A DNA stretch of 64,000 nucleotides. Source: Dysidea avara. Lineage: Eukaryota; Porifera; Demospongiae; Dictyoceratida; Dysideidae. The position numbers and the translations under genes are program-made. Below the pieces are notes generated by a model. It made no database searches. It was not told the DNA's origin and saw only the letters and a list, made by a program, of their open reading frames with translations. The stretch lies in NCBI RefSeq assembly GCF_963678975.1, contig NC_089274.1, positions 2,406,001-2,470,000 on the forward strand, given 5' to 3'. Shown here piece by piece: positions 35,960-47,239 of the stretch. The number at the start of each line of letters is the position of its first letter. The stretch's first letter is position 1.

Positions 35960-37960
35960 ACTCAATCACATCATCAGTACATCTAAGTCCCCTGATCATT
36001 CCTACCATCTGGCTATGGAATCCAGAACAATCTGTTGCTGACTCAGATCAAGAAAAGTGTGAGCTTTTCAATAAAATTTTCACTAGTGCTTTTAGCTACC
36101 TATATAAGTAAGAGTTGATATTAACTCTTGCTATCACTTCACTTACAGACATCACAATTACCCCAGTAATAGTGTTTGACAAACTGACTCTAATAAAACT
36201 CCTCTAGCCACTATTTTGCTTCAGCAGGAGTTTGTACAAGAGCTAAGTACTGAGTCCTTTGTCTACAAATCTTTGGAGTGTTCAGTACTACCCAAGTACT
36301 GGAAAGATGCTTTAATAACACCATGCAGTACATAAGAAGGGAGATCGTTCTAATGTTAGTATTACCGCCCTATTAGTTTGACTCTGCCTATTTGCCGAAT
36401 CTTGGAATCCATTATTAAAGACAACATTTAGGAACATCTGATGGCTAATAATGTGATACCTCCACAACAGCGCAACTTTACTCCTGTTCAACTCAGCTGT
36501 TATTAGCCATGAATGATTGGACTAAAGCACTTGATGATGGCCATTCTGTTGGTATCTTGTATTTTGATTTTGCCAAGGCATTTGATTCTGCCCACCTAAC
36601 CATCTAATAAAGTTGCGAGGTATCCGGCAAGCTTCTAGCATGAATGAGGAATGAATTCGAAGGAAGCAGAAAGTTGTATTGAACAGTCATGCATCAGATC
36701 GGTCAAGTGTCAGTAGTGGTGTGCCACAAGGCTCTGTTTCGTGCCCTATTTTGTTTAATATATATGTTAGCGATATGCCCCTAATAATTAATAGTCCCAT
36801 TTTTTCAATTTGCTGATAATGTGAAATTGTTCAGAATCTATCATGATCAGAACTGTGGATGATTTTTATACCTACAGTAACCTACTTCAACATGATAAAC
36901 TGATTTGCTCTTTGTGTGGTCTAAGACTGAAATGGCAACTGAAGTTCAGCATTAGTAAGTGTAATTGGTTACACTTAGGTCACTGCTAAGGCACTGCTAT
37001 TACATTTTGTGACGTAAGGGATATTGACTTCATGATCATACCACCACAGTTGCCAAGAAGGCTAACAAACTACTCACAAGACTTTTCAGTACTTTGACCA
37101 CAATACATTCATCAATTGCAACTTGTATAAATCATATATCTGCCCTACGGTGACACCATCTGGGGGCCGAAATACATTCTAGATCAAGAAAAAATAGAGA
37201 AAGTACAGAGAAGAGCCACAAAGTTGGTCCATGATCTTCAAAACTGCACATACAATGATTACCTCACTATATAGTTTAAACTTACCATCACTTAAATACC
37301 ATTGACTGCGTGGAGATGTGATAATATTCTACAAGCTATTACACAACCATTTCAATCTAGATATATAGCTACATCAAACTTGTTTATTACCACAACTTTA
37401 TCAACAACTAGGGGTCACAATTACAAGATATTTGGACCGGATCTGCAAAAAAGTACCTTTTTCACACATTTTACATGCCAGCAAACAAAATGATGTAACA
37501 CTTGATTCCTTATACTGATAAACTTGCTCTTAGTTTCACAATGCAGCCAGATACTTTAGCTGCACTCATGAAAAATTGCAGGCAATTATATGCAATGATT
37601 AAAAAGTTATAAAGCTTCACATTTCAACAAAATGGATCAAATTGTGTGTGTTTGTGTGTGTAAAAGGTACCCCGGTCACATTTAAACCTCAAGCAACATC
37701 AAGAGTGAGACCTACTTTTTTCACTGTATGAGCTATCAATGACTGAAACAGTTTACCCAATCACTTAGTTAATGCACCCAAGCTCAATGATTTTAAAAAT
37801 TCTCTTGTCAGTAGCTGGTCTATTTTGTTGTATGATTATTAATTAGTTAATTATATTGTTATAGTTAATACAATGTTTTTGCTATGGAATCATAAATTTG
37901 TTAATTTGTTTTTGTACAGATCAGGCTTTACAGCCGGCTCCTTGAGCCTATAGGTTCTTT
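35960..37960 (+). mobile_element. LINE (Jockey/CR1-like) reverse-transcriptase relic
   Basis: The plus-strand reading shows SLTLPICRILESIIK-like text (about 36,370), GHSVGILYFDFAKAFDSAH (about 36,540, the LINE 'FDKAFD' motif), SSVSSGVPQGSVSCPILFNI (about 36,710), IEKVQRRATKLVHD (about 37,195) and LVNAPKLNDFKNSL (about 37,760). Several stops and shifts break it, so it is inactive. A MITE of family M1 is inserted at 37,434-37,679, splitting TRGHNYKIF from the rest. It is truncated at the 5' end, as usual for LINEs. Confidence 0.8.
37434..37679. mobile_element. MITE M1, diverged copy inside the LINE relic
   Basis: The ends ggaccggatctgcaaaaaag and ggtaccccggtcac are inverted, and attt flanks both sides (37,430-37,433 and 37,680-37,683). 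The LINE reading frame resumes right after the element, which fixes the borders. The interior is more diverged than in the other copies, so this insertion is older. Confidence 0.7.
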
Positions 37961-39643
37961 ACTTCTAATACTAATGCTATATGTAATTGAGGTCTGTACA
38001 TTACGCCAAGTTAATACGCTACTATGGCTATTATACACCAATTTATGTGCTATGGCAAGATATGCACATAGTTTTGTTCTTGATAAATCCTTCAAGTCAA
38101 AATTAATGAAATTCATTAGGAGCTAAAATGGGAAGAAACTGACTGATCGCTGTGCTGGTGAGCATTACTACCCACCATATAAGCTTTATAGGCTGCTGGA
38201 CAAAGATTACATAGACACTTGAAGCTAGCTAATTTATGCAACTTTGTACATGGAGATGAAAGTATAACTAGCTGACTAGCTACCTGTATAACTCCATGTT
38301 TACTTGGGGATGTGGTGGCTAAAGGGAAGATAATGACATGCATGTAGCTTCTTAGTATTGGAATGCTACTATCATCACCTTGCATGAAATATGATGCTCT
38401 TCTGAGAAAACGCATCAATAATTACGTAACAAGTAAGGCTGTCTGCCACTATAATAAATAAATAGCTGATTTCATTTGTATGCTATTTCTAACTAGAACA
38501 TTTGCAGCCATATACCCTTAACATTATATATATTACTTTATAGTATTGCAAAACTTATATCACTTGCTTGTGCATAGTCTATTGATCAGTTGTCTTCATC
38601 TCATGGAATAGTTGTACAATTCTGACTCCCTACACTTTATAATTGCTTCATAGTCACACCCCCAATAACATCTTGAAGCTCATTATACACGCACTTAAAG
38701 GGATTCTGCATAACACTGTAACTTGTGTATACCATATTTACAAGTTTGTTACCCTAGTTCAAAAAATTCAATGTGACAGTCAACTTGACCACTACAAAAA
38801 TGATGTTTTATTAGCCCTGTTTTCAAAAAAAAACAATTATTTGTGGCACCACTACACTCAAAGTGTAGCTACTATTGAAGGTGCAGCAGGAAATACTGTA
38901 ATTACATTACATGTGGGCTGTTAATCACTGTGAAGTGACATAATATATAACATTATTATTGTGTAACAACTCACCCCACAATCAACTATGGATTGTGGGA
39001 GAGTCAGATGATCGCAGAGGACAGTTGACCCAAGTAAGGTTAGTGACAACATTAATATTGTGTAGTCAACTCACAACTACCTATTACTAATTTCAAGCAG
39101 CTGGCTTTATCCACAAGATGGCTCCTTTTCATATTTTGAGGCCCACATGATCACCAGGTAGTATGACTACACCTGCCTGTGTGTGACGTTTCTAGAAAGT
39201 ACTGAGTTGAATGTTGAAGTACATAATATAGTTTGGTCCCTATTCCTTGATTAACAGTTGGCATATATAGTGTGAATATATAAGGCTACTGCTGAATTTA
39301 AAAATGATAGCCCTACTTGGAAATGTTTTAAGTTTAGCTGGCTGTGTTGTTGGGGATTATTAGAGGTGGTGAAAGGTCTTATTAGAGGTGTCCACTAAGT
39401 GAGGTTTCACTGTTGTACAATGGGATAAACTATGCTTTATGACCTCACTAATATTAGGGACAAAATGTTTGGTCCCATAGGTGACTGACCTTATTAATGA
39501 GGTTTCACTGTATGAATCATATAAGGAAGCTGAAAATAATACAGTGTTAGTGGATTGTTAAGTTGAATGAGACATCTGTACAATGCTACTGTTGTGCTGG
39601 TATATAACACACGTAACAGTTGTGTATACAGCTATGATTATTA
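37961..39643. other. No gene seen
   Basis: I found no supportable exon. Bases 39,340-39,515 contain several ttattagaggt / gaggtttcactg stretches, which look like eroded remains of the CAGTGGAACC-type MITE family. Confidence 0.4.
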
Positions 39644-39764
39644 TATAGTTATACAATGGCCATGAGTGCTCTGCCTGATATAAACACACTTGCCTTCTGG
39701 CCTGACGGCCCTCAGGCTCGTGCGTTTATATCAGGCAGAGCACGAGTGCACGTTGTATAACTAT
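39644..39764. repeat. Small foldback (42-base arms)
   Basis: agttatacaatggccatgag and gctctgcctgatataaac are mirrored by gtttatatcaggcagagc and gcacgttgtataact. The loop of about 35 bases (39,690-39,720) contains a second small stem (ctgacggccctcag). Confidence 0.75.
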
Positions 39765-40019
39765 TATGTACCACTCACCTAATAGGTGGGGAGAGTCTCA
39801 CAAGACAGCTGTAACACTTATAAAGGCCAAGTTTCTAACATCAATTGTGGGTAACCAAGCCAGACGTTGCGATGACGTTCCCCCTGTAGTACTGCAGCCA
39901 CCTGAGATATTGAAAGCTAGTACGCTATGGCAGGGGCGTAGGCAGGATTTCCAAATGGGGGGTTCTGCCCTAAGTATAGAATTTCGTAGGTGTGCACATG
40001 TAAACATCACTTTTATTCA

Positions 40020-40366
40020 GTAAGAATTATTAATGATTGGAATGGACTCCCATATGACTCAGTTAATGTTCATTCAACCAATTTGTTTAAGACACACCTC
40101 GATAGATTTTATTATGATTACCAGTATGATATTGTATAAAGTAGAGAATGAAGTAGAGAATGCCTCATGAAGTAGAGAATGCCTCATTTACTCCCTTAAT
40201 TTTTACTACTACTGGTGGAATGGGTGATGCTGCTACTCAGTTTTATAGGAGATTGGTCAACCTTTTGAGTGCAAAGCACAGTCTTTCCTATGGAATAGTG
40301 ATGGGATGGCTGAGATGTTTACACATGGTCGCTACCAGATTCTTTAACGGAAGCAGCTTCCATTGA
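40020..40366 (+). mobile_element. LINE 3' end plus retroelement C-terminal relic
   Basis: Bases 40,020-40,139 read RIINDWNGLPYDSVNV, then NLFKTHLDRFYYDYQYDIV and a stop, the usual end of a LINE ORF2. Directly after, 40,147-40,320 reads EVENASFTPLIFTTTGGMGD and LSYGIVMGWLRC, the C-terminal region of the family also seen at 29,640-30,270. They appear to be pieces of two different elements abutting. Confidence 0.6.
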
Positions 40367-40489
40367 AGGAAACTAACACTGCAGATGTTGTACACTGACA
40401 GCCTGTAGAACCAAGAGGTTCGACAAGAAACTGTACCTCTAAAGAGATAATATACAAAATCATAAGAGCAGACCATGCATACTCTTACC

Positions 40490-40925
40490 GTTGATGGCTG
40501 ATGAACTGTGTCCACTCGTCATCCGCCATAAGCTGAGATAACAGGATATAAAACATGTAATACGTACACAGCAACACCAAAGTTGAATCTGCGTTTGCAG
40601 GCTATTGTCATACAATGCACAATATACAATTTAATACGGCTAAACCTATCATACAAGCTATCATTTTAGTCTAATACTTACTCAGCTAGAGCTGTTTTTG
40701 ATGGCTGCCATTGAAGGAATTGTCCACTTGGCCGCGCCACTTCACCACTACTGTGACAGGCCAGCAGGGATGTACAGTTGTGGTCCATAACTATCATCAT
40801 GGTTCATTGGACGATGGCGCCGATCGCGCACACTCTCTCCGCGAGATACACCGTCCGAGCGACACCACCATATCACTCACATTTACAACCTATGATACAA
40901 CAATAGCGACGAAGATGGCGACTTA
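40490..40925 (-). other. CpG-rich promoter-like segment with possible first exons
   Basis: Bases 40,720-40,925 are much richer in CpG than anything nearby (gatggcgccgatcgcgcaca, ctccgcgagat). On the minus strand, a possible leader exon ends at a consensus donor (GA|GTAAGT near 40,682). It is followed by a segment with acceptor and donor (TCTCAG before 40,536, CG|GTAAGA near 40,490) carrying an ATG-led stretch MADDEWTQFISHQ. The next possible exon is at about 40,330-40,410, close to the retroelement relic. It could be a small or decapitated host gene. No domain is recognised. Confidence 0.3.
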
Positions 40926-41950
40926 ATTGCATCTAATACGCATGCGCACACCACTGACCCCTTCAATTTTAGACAAGCATTACTACAAAGTTTTGCAGGT
41001 GTGCTAACTGCATGTGCAAGAAAATCTAGATTTGTATGACTCTTAGATTGAATAATTAATTTTTCTGGTATTATATGCTTTGCCATATGAAAATGTGTGT
41101 GTATGAAATTATCACAACAAACTGAAGCTAGTTAGCTAGATATAGTGATTAACAGAAGTGTAGCTACTTATTGTAAAATCATCATGACTTTGTTTGGTAC
41201 AGTAAAAAAAATCTTAAGTCACATGGGATGGTGATAATAGGATGGTGATAATGGGATGGTGAAGCTAAAAATAAGACAATAATGAGATCTGATGGTGAAG
41301 CTAAAAAGTTGTCACATTTAGTTAAGTAAACAAAGCCATACAAAGAATGTGTATTAAACTAAAGTATAATCTGTTTCCCATAATATAAGATGGGGTTTAT
41401 ACTAAAGTATAAGATAGTTAGTATAATGCAAGACTATACAGAGATTATTTGTATAGTTTAAGCCATTAGATATACCATCTTATATTCCTCTTCAGTTTTT
41501 CACAGTGTCGAATGGACAAGATTGTTTTATTTGACACATTTTATTTATGTAAGGTTGTATATAGCACAAGTTGCTGTCAGATCATCAGTACTTCAGATAT
41601 CTTCAATAGGTGCCTTTAAAGATTGCAGTGGTTGCATGTCATGAGTGCACTGCATGTATATGGATTTAAATTCACTGCATGCAGATAGTCTTATATATTT
41701 GGTCTTATGGACTACTCTAGTCCATTGGTTTGTTGGCCTAAGGTTAGGGTGCTCTAATTATAGCTGTGTATTGTTTATCTGTGATAGCCATCTGCCAACT
41801 GAAGCAACTACTGACAATATAGCTACAGTTTCCTTGGAAAGAGGAATATCTCAGAAAGGTATAAAGGTATATAAAATACATAATAATGGAACATTTGGTT
41901 CTTTAGAGTTTGTAGCAGCTACAAAATGCTTTGCCAGCTGTATATGTCTA
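40926..41950. other. No gene seen
   Basis: AT-rich sequence with a short local repeat (gggatggtgataat and gatggtgaagctaaaa, each twice, 41,224-41,310). No supportable exon. Confidence 0.4.
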
Positions 41951-42266
41951 ATCTAATCAAAACAGCCAAGCTGTAAAAAAAGTGTGACCCCTAAAAAGGC
42001 CATGGTGAAAAAAGATGTGAAATCCAAGGTGGCGGCCAAGAAATGGCTGTGATGGTAGGTTAATGGTAAAACTTTTAATAACGACAATTCATGTGAATTT
42101 GTGTTTCGGCACCAAATTCACCTGAATTATCATTATTAAAAGTTTTACCATTAACCTACCATCACAGCCATTTCTTGGCCACCACCTTGGATTTCACATC
42201 TTTTTTCACCATGGCCTTTTTAGGGGCCGCACTTTTTTTTACAGCTTGGCTGTTTTTGATTAGATA
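41951..42266. mobile_element. Foldback element F1, best-preserved copy
   Basis: Arms of about 150 bases are almost perfect inverted copies (gccaagctgtaaaaaaagtg, ccatggtgaaaaaagatgtg, ggctgtgatggtaggttaat and their complements), with a loop of about 10 bases near 42,105-42,114. The high arm identity implies a recent insertion or arm-to-arm correction. It is followed at 42,290-42,330 by the accompanying ccaaagccagccataggccg stretch that also trails the other F1 copies. Confidence 0.8.
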
Positions 42267-42469
42267 TCACTTCTTTTTGTACTTGTATACCCCAAAGCCA
42301 GCCATAGGCCGACTTCGGGGCTCTTTTAACGTATCCTTTTTCTTTACCACAGGAAGAATAAAAAGACAAAGCAAATTTTTAATACTTCAACTGTTTTTCA
42401 TTTTATCAGTAATTATACAAATTATATACCTATATTTATTACATGTCTATTATTCCCTACTGGATCACT

Positions 42470-45130
42470 TGTTCGCAGCTGATCTCTCTACTAAGTGACT
42501 TGAAATGTAGCTGAACTATCTACATGATGGTTTCTTTGTCACTGAACTCTACAAGATGACTTGTTTCTAGCTGATCTCTCTACAAGATGACTTCCTCTAG
42601 CTGATCTCTCTACATGGTATTGTATTGTATTGTATTAATGCTTGGTGACTTGTATCTAGCTGAACTATCTACAGGATGATCTGATTGTAATTGAAATCTC
42701 TACAGGGTGACTTGTTTCTAGCTGATCTCTCTATAGGGTAGCTAACTTGTTTCTAGCTGAACTCTCTACAGAGTGGGTTCTTTGTAGCTGAAGCTGCTGA
42801 ACTCTCTAAAAGGTGACTTTTCTAACTGATCTCTCTATAGGGTGACCTGATTTCTCTGTAGGGTGACTTTTATCTAGCTGAACACTCACAGGGTGATTTG
42901 TTTGTAGCTGAACTCTCTACAGGGTAATTTATTTGCAGCTGAACTCCATGCAGGGTGATTTGTTTGTAGCTGAACTCTCTACAGGATGGTTTCTTTGTAG
43001 CTGAACTCTCTACAAGGTGACTTGCTTCTACCTGATCTCTCTAGACAGTGACTTCTTCTAGCTGATCTCTCTACAGGGTAACTTGTATAGCTGAACTCTC
43101 TACAGGGTGATTTGTTTGTAGCTGAACTCTCTACAGGATGGTTTCTTTGTAGCTGGTCTCTACAAGGTGACTTGTTTCTAACTGATCTCTCTACAAGGTG
43201 ACTTCTCCTACTACAGGTTGACTTGTATCTATAGCTGAACTATCTACAGGATGACCTGTTTGTAGCTGAAATCTCTACAGGGTGATTTGTTTGTAGCTGA
43301 ATTATCTACAGGATGACTTGTGTCTAGCTGATCTCTCTATAGGGTAACTTGTTTCTAGCTGAAATCTCTACAGAGTGGGTTCTCTGTAGCTGAACTCTCT
43401 ACAAGGTGACTTCTTCTAGCTGACCTCTCTATAGGGTGACCTGATCTCTCTGCAGGGTGACTTTTATCTTGCTGAACTCTACAGGGTGATTTGTTTGTAT
43501 CAAAACTATCTACAGGGTGATGTTATTATACCTGAACTTTCTACAGGGTGCATTTGTAGCTGAACTCTCTACAGGGTGATCTGATCTCTCTACAGGGGGT
43601 GATTTGTTTGTAACTGCATGATATCTCTACAGGTAGATTTGTCTGTAAGTGAACTCTCTACAAGGTGATTTGTTTGTAGCTGATTTCTCTACAGGATAAT
43701 TTGTGTGTAGCTTACATAACTCTCTACAAGGTGATTTGTTTGTAGCTGAACTCTCTAAAGGGTGATGTGTTTCTAGCTGATCACTCTACAGGGTGATTTT
43801 TTTTGTAGCTGAATTCTCTACACAGTGATTTGTTTGTAGCTGATCTCTCTACAGAGTGATTTTTATTTGTAGCTGAACTCTCTACAGGGTGATTTGTTTG
43901 TAGCTGATTTCTCTACAGGGTGATTTGGTTGTAGCTGAAGTCTCTACAAGGTGTTTTGTTTGTAGCTGATCTCTCTACAGAGTAATTTGTTTGTAGCTGA
44001 ACTCACTACAAGGTGATTTGTTTGTAGCTGATCTCTCTACAAGGTGATTTGTTTGTAGCTGAAGTAAGCCTGAACTCTCTACAGGGTGATTTGCTTGTAG
44101 CTGAACTCTCTACAGGGTGATTTGCTTGTAGCTGAACCGGCTCTCTGCAGGATGGTTTCTTTGTCACTGAACTCTCTACAAGGTGACTTGTTTCTAGCAG
44201 ATCTCTCTACAAGGTGACTTCCTCTAGCTGATCTCTCTACAGTCTCTACAGGCATACTTTATTCCACGGACTGGACTGGACTTGTGGACTGAGCTGGAAA
44301 CAGCTTTTAAACAATAATCCAGGAATTATCCATCTCTTGCAACATTGGAGACACCACTATCGAGCTACAACTGCTGCTGCTGGCTCTTCTCCCTTACAAA
44401 TCAAGACACTAGCGCATGCACTAATTAATTAGAATACACTTACGATACATGCCGTACTAGCAGTGATGCAGCGTGATAAGGGCTATTCTTGTAGCGTAGA
44501 TGTTTTCCTTTGTTGTTTTAGCACTAGTGTTACAGCTGTAGAGATGAGCCAGTAATTATTCTTAGCAGGTAGCGAGGTGCTGGGGCTATGCAATTAATCT
44601 GGCTCATCACTACAACCCTAACGCTAGTGTTAAGTACTGAAGCAACAAAGGAAAACATGTATGCTACAACAATAGCCTCTGTCACGCTTTATCACTGTGA
44701 GTACACGTGTATCGTAAGTGTATTCTAATTTATTAGTGCATGCGCTAGTGTCATCTGACTTGTAAGGAAGAGCAGTGCCAGTAGTTATAGCTCGATAGTA
44801 GTGTCTCCAGTGTTGCAAGAGATGGATAATGCCTGGATTATTGTTTAAAGCTGTTTCCAGCTCAGTCCGCCAGTCCAGTCCAGTCCACGAGTCCAGTCCA
44901 GTCCGTGGAATAAAGTAGCTAGGCCTGTTTATAGCTGAACTTTCTTCAGTGTGACTTGTAATGTATAGGCTTCTAAGCCTCAACCCAAATCACATCATAA
45001 TCATAATGTTCTGATTCTTCTGAATCACTACAGCAATATATTTGTAGCTGAACTCCCTATGGGTGATTTGCTTCTTGCTGAACTGACTATAAGATTAACT
45101 GTTTGCAGCCGAACTCCCTACAGAATAACT
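42470..45130. repeat. 31-bp minisatellite array, about 2.7 kb
   Basis: Dozens of diverged units of about 31 bases alternate tgatttgtttgtagctg with aactctctacaggg. Higher-order alternation with 'cttgtttctagctgatctct' variants is visible. The array is interrupted by a 666-bp palindrome (44,254-44,919). The same unit forms the smaller arrays in both arms, so it is a family that spread through this locus. Confidence 0.9.
44254..44919. mobile_element. Large palindrome inside the minisatellite
   Basis: The left arm 44,254-44,553 and right arm 44,600-44,919 are inverted copies of about 300 bases (atactttattccacggactg against cagtccgtggaataaagta) around a loop of about 46 bases. Small differences exist between the arms. 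Minisatellite units resume on both sides. There is no coding capacity. It is probably a foldback transposon, though a replication-generated inverted repeat is also possible. Confidence 0.8.
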
Positions 45131-45231
45131 TGCAATGTAATAGAATTCTATAATGGAGTAAATAATTAGCTGAATGCTTTATTAGGGTGACTGTTCTATT
45201 AGAGTATCTCGATCTCGTATTTGCTACACGG

Positions 45232-45725
45232 AGTTGACTTTCGAATTATAACTCAGTGGTTTGTACTCCGATTCTTCTGTACTACTGCAAGGGCTTTCTA
45301 TGAAGATTATTCCAGCTATACACCGATTTTCAGCTCATTGTTCTAAGCGGTTTGCCTAGTAGGCGTGAAAATAATACAACTTGTTTGTATAGATGATCGG
45401 AATACGCGTTTGCGTTTTATAGCAATTTTTGCAAGCGTGCGTGCGAAAAGACGAAGAAAAAAAACGAAGAAAATTGAAACTATGGCAGCTCGTACCTCGG
45501 AAATGACTTGAGCGATTTCCTTCAAATTTTGAATGTAGACTTCCCTAGCTGGCGGACAACTCTGTAGCAAATTTGGTTCCAATTGGATAAGGGATCACCG
45601 AGATATAAAGGTGTGAAAATGACGTTTTCTTCCTGTAAATATACCCACGGTGTGGCGCGCCGGCTTCTTGGGCCGCACAACTATATAAGGCTATAGTATC
45701 TATGGCACGACACACTATCGTGTGT
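45232..45725. repeat. Unclassified dispersed repeat R1, spacer copy
   Basis: It starts agttgactttcgaattataa and ends cacactatcgtgtgtc, in parallel with 15,775-16,545. It is shorter in the middle, with weak similarity there. The reading frame seen in the arm copies is not kept. Confidence 0.5.
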
Positions 45726-46029
45726 CTTGATCCATAACAGCTACCAGCTGTGAAAAAAGGGCTGCTTGTAGCTACTTCCTGTTGCATTTGTATACCTCAA
45801 AGCCAGCCTATATGGCTGGGTTTGGGGCATAATTTTTCTTCATTACAGGAATGAAGAAAGCGTGATTGCTGCCAGTTTTGCATCTATTTGATTTATTGCT
45901 GTTAAATTAGCGGATTATATATTTGCAATCAAAAATTCAGCTCTTGATCTCTTACTCCTCTCTGCAGCAAAGAAAAGACAAGTAAGAGAAGTCCCAAGGC
46001 CTTGGCTTTGGAGTATATATTCAAATACA

Positions 46030-46275
46030 GATATCAATAACAGCCAAGCTGTGAAAAAAGTTGCAGCCTTTCAATAATCACCAGGGTGAAAAAGAATGTG
46101 AAATTCAAGGTAGTAGCCAAGAAATGGCTGTGATGGTAGGTTAATGACAAAAGTTTTAGAATGACAATTCAGGTGAATTTGGTGCCACCTGCTCTTGGCA
46201 CCAAATTCACTGTTATTAAAATTTTTGCCATTAACCTATACCATCACTGCCATTTCTTGGCTCGACTTTTTGAGC
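46030..46275. mobile_element. Foldback element F1, degraded copy
   Basis: The left arm (agccaagctgtgaaaaaagt, then ggctgtgatggtaggttaat) is complete. The right arm stops after gccatttcttggct and has small changes. It lies about 200 bases upstream of the multicopper oxidase start. Confidence 0.65.
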
Positions 46276-46469
46276 CACATGACACACTATTGCCGGTGTG
46301 CCTTGATAGTTGCACATGCTGATATGTCTGTTGTGGTATTAGTGTGCCTTATGTATAGCATGTGCTTATGACACATTATTATGCATTGGAAGGTGTGTTA
46401 GTATGTACGGTCATATTATGTTATCTATGTATGTCATTACACTAGAGTCACTACTGATGTTTTTTACAG

Positions 46470-47231
46470 ATGTTAAAGCTCATACTATTGGCAGTGTGGA
46501 CAGCTATTGTAAGTTGTACGCAGAACAACTTACCTAGATTTAGCACCAGCAAAACAATTGATTGTACGTACCGTCCCAATGATCCCTGCTATCTGGATCT
46601 GGTAGTCGAGCCACTGACATCAATGACCTATTACAAATTTACTGATTATAACAGAGAGCTGAAGGGGTACAGAGCAGCTTTTAATTCTTCTGGCAATGTG
46701 GTGACTCTCAACCCAGATGTTAACACTGAATACATGCAGCCCCCAATCATTACTGATGGCCGTTTCAGGCCCATCATAACTATTAATGGACACATGCCTG
46801 GTCCCACTATCATTGCTCATAAAAACCAAAGGCTGGTAATAACTGTCTACAATGAACTTAAGAATGTTGAAGGTATATCGATTCACTGGCATGGCATACA
46901 CCAGATAGGTACACCACGGGCAGATGGGGTGGCATATGTCATGCAACTTCCTATCATGTCTGGACAACACTACCAATATGATTTTATAGCTAGTCCATCT
47001 GGGACACATTGGTATCATGCACACAGCGGCGCACAAAGAACCGATGGCCTGTATGGAGCATTGATAATAATGGAAGATCATGTTTTACCTGGTGACTTGT
47101 ATGACTATGACCTACCTGAACAACACACATTAGTGTTAATGGATTGGCAAAAGGATGCATCAATTGACTTGTTTTATGAAATAGGAACAGGCTTGGGTTA
47201 TTGGAAAGATGATCCACTTGTTCTTTTCTGA
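46470..47231 (+). CDS. Multicopper oxidase (laccase-like), N-terminal cupredoxin domain only
   Basis: A 253-codon frame starts at ATG 46,470 with a signal-peptide-like leader (MLKLILLAVWTAIVSC). The first cupredoxin domain follows, with INGHMPGPTI, the copper motif HWHGIHQ (about residue 139) and HWYHAHSGAQRTDGLYGA (about residues 181-198). These four histidines belong to the type 2/type 3 copper cluster. Whole enzymes run 500-800 residues with three cupredoxin domains and oxidise phenols or metals outside the cell. Domains 2 and 3 are absent: the frame stops at 47,229-47,231, and an oppositely oriented transposon-type gene begins within 20 bases. An acceptor-like ttttttacag precedes the ATG, so an upstream non-coding exon is possible. 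It is likely a truncated gene, or the stop is intron read-through. Confidence 0.8.
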   Translation: MLKLILLAVWTAIVSCTQNNLPRFSTSKTIDCTYRPNDPCYLDLVVEPLTSMTYYKFTDYNRELKGYRAAFNSSGNVVTLNPDVNTEYMQPPIITDGRFRPIITINGHMPGPTIIAHKNQRLVITVYNELKNVEGISIHWHGIHQIGTPRADGVAYVMQLPIMSGQHYQYDFIASPSGTHWYHAHSGAQRTDGLYGALIIMEDHVLPGDLYDYDLPEQHTLVLMDWQKDASIDLFYEIGTGLGYWKDDPLVLF

Positions 47232-47239
47232 TCTGTTCA

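Noticed and set aside
42470-45130. CRISPR-like array
   Set aside because: Units are contiguous and diverged with no unique spacers, and the context is a eukaryotic nuclear genome. It is a minisatellite.
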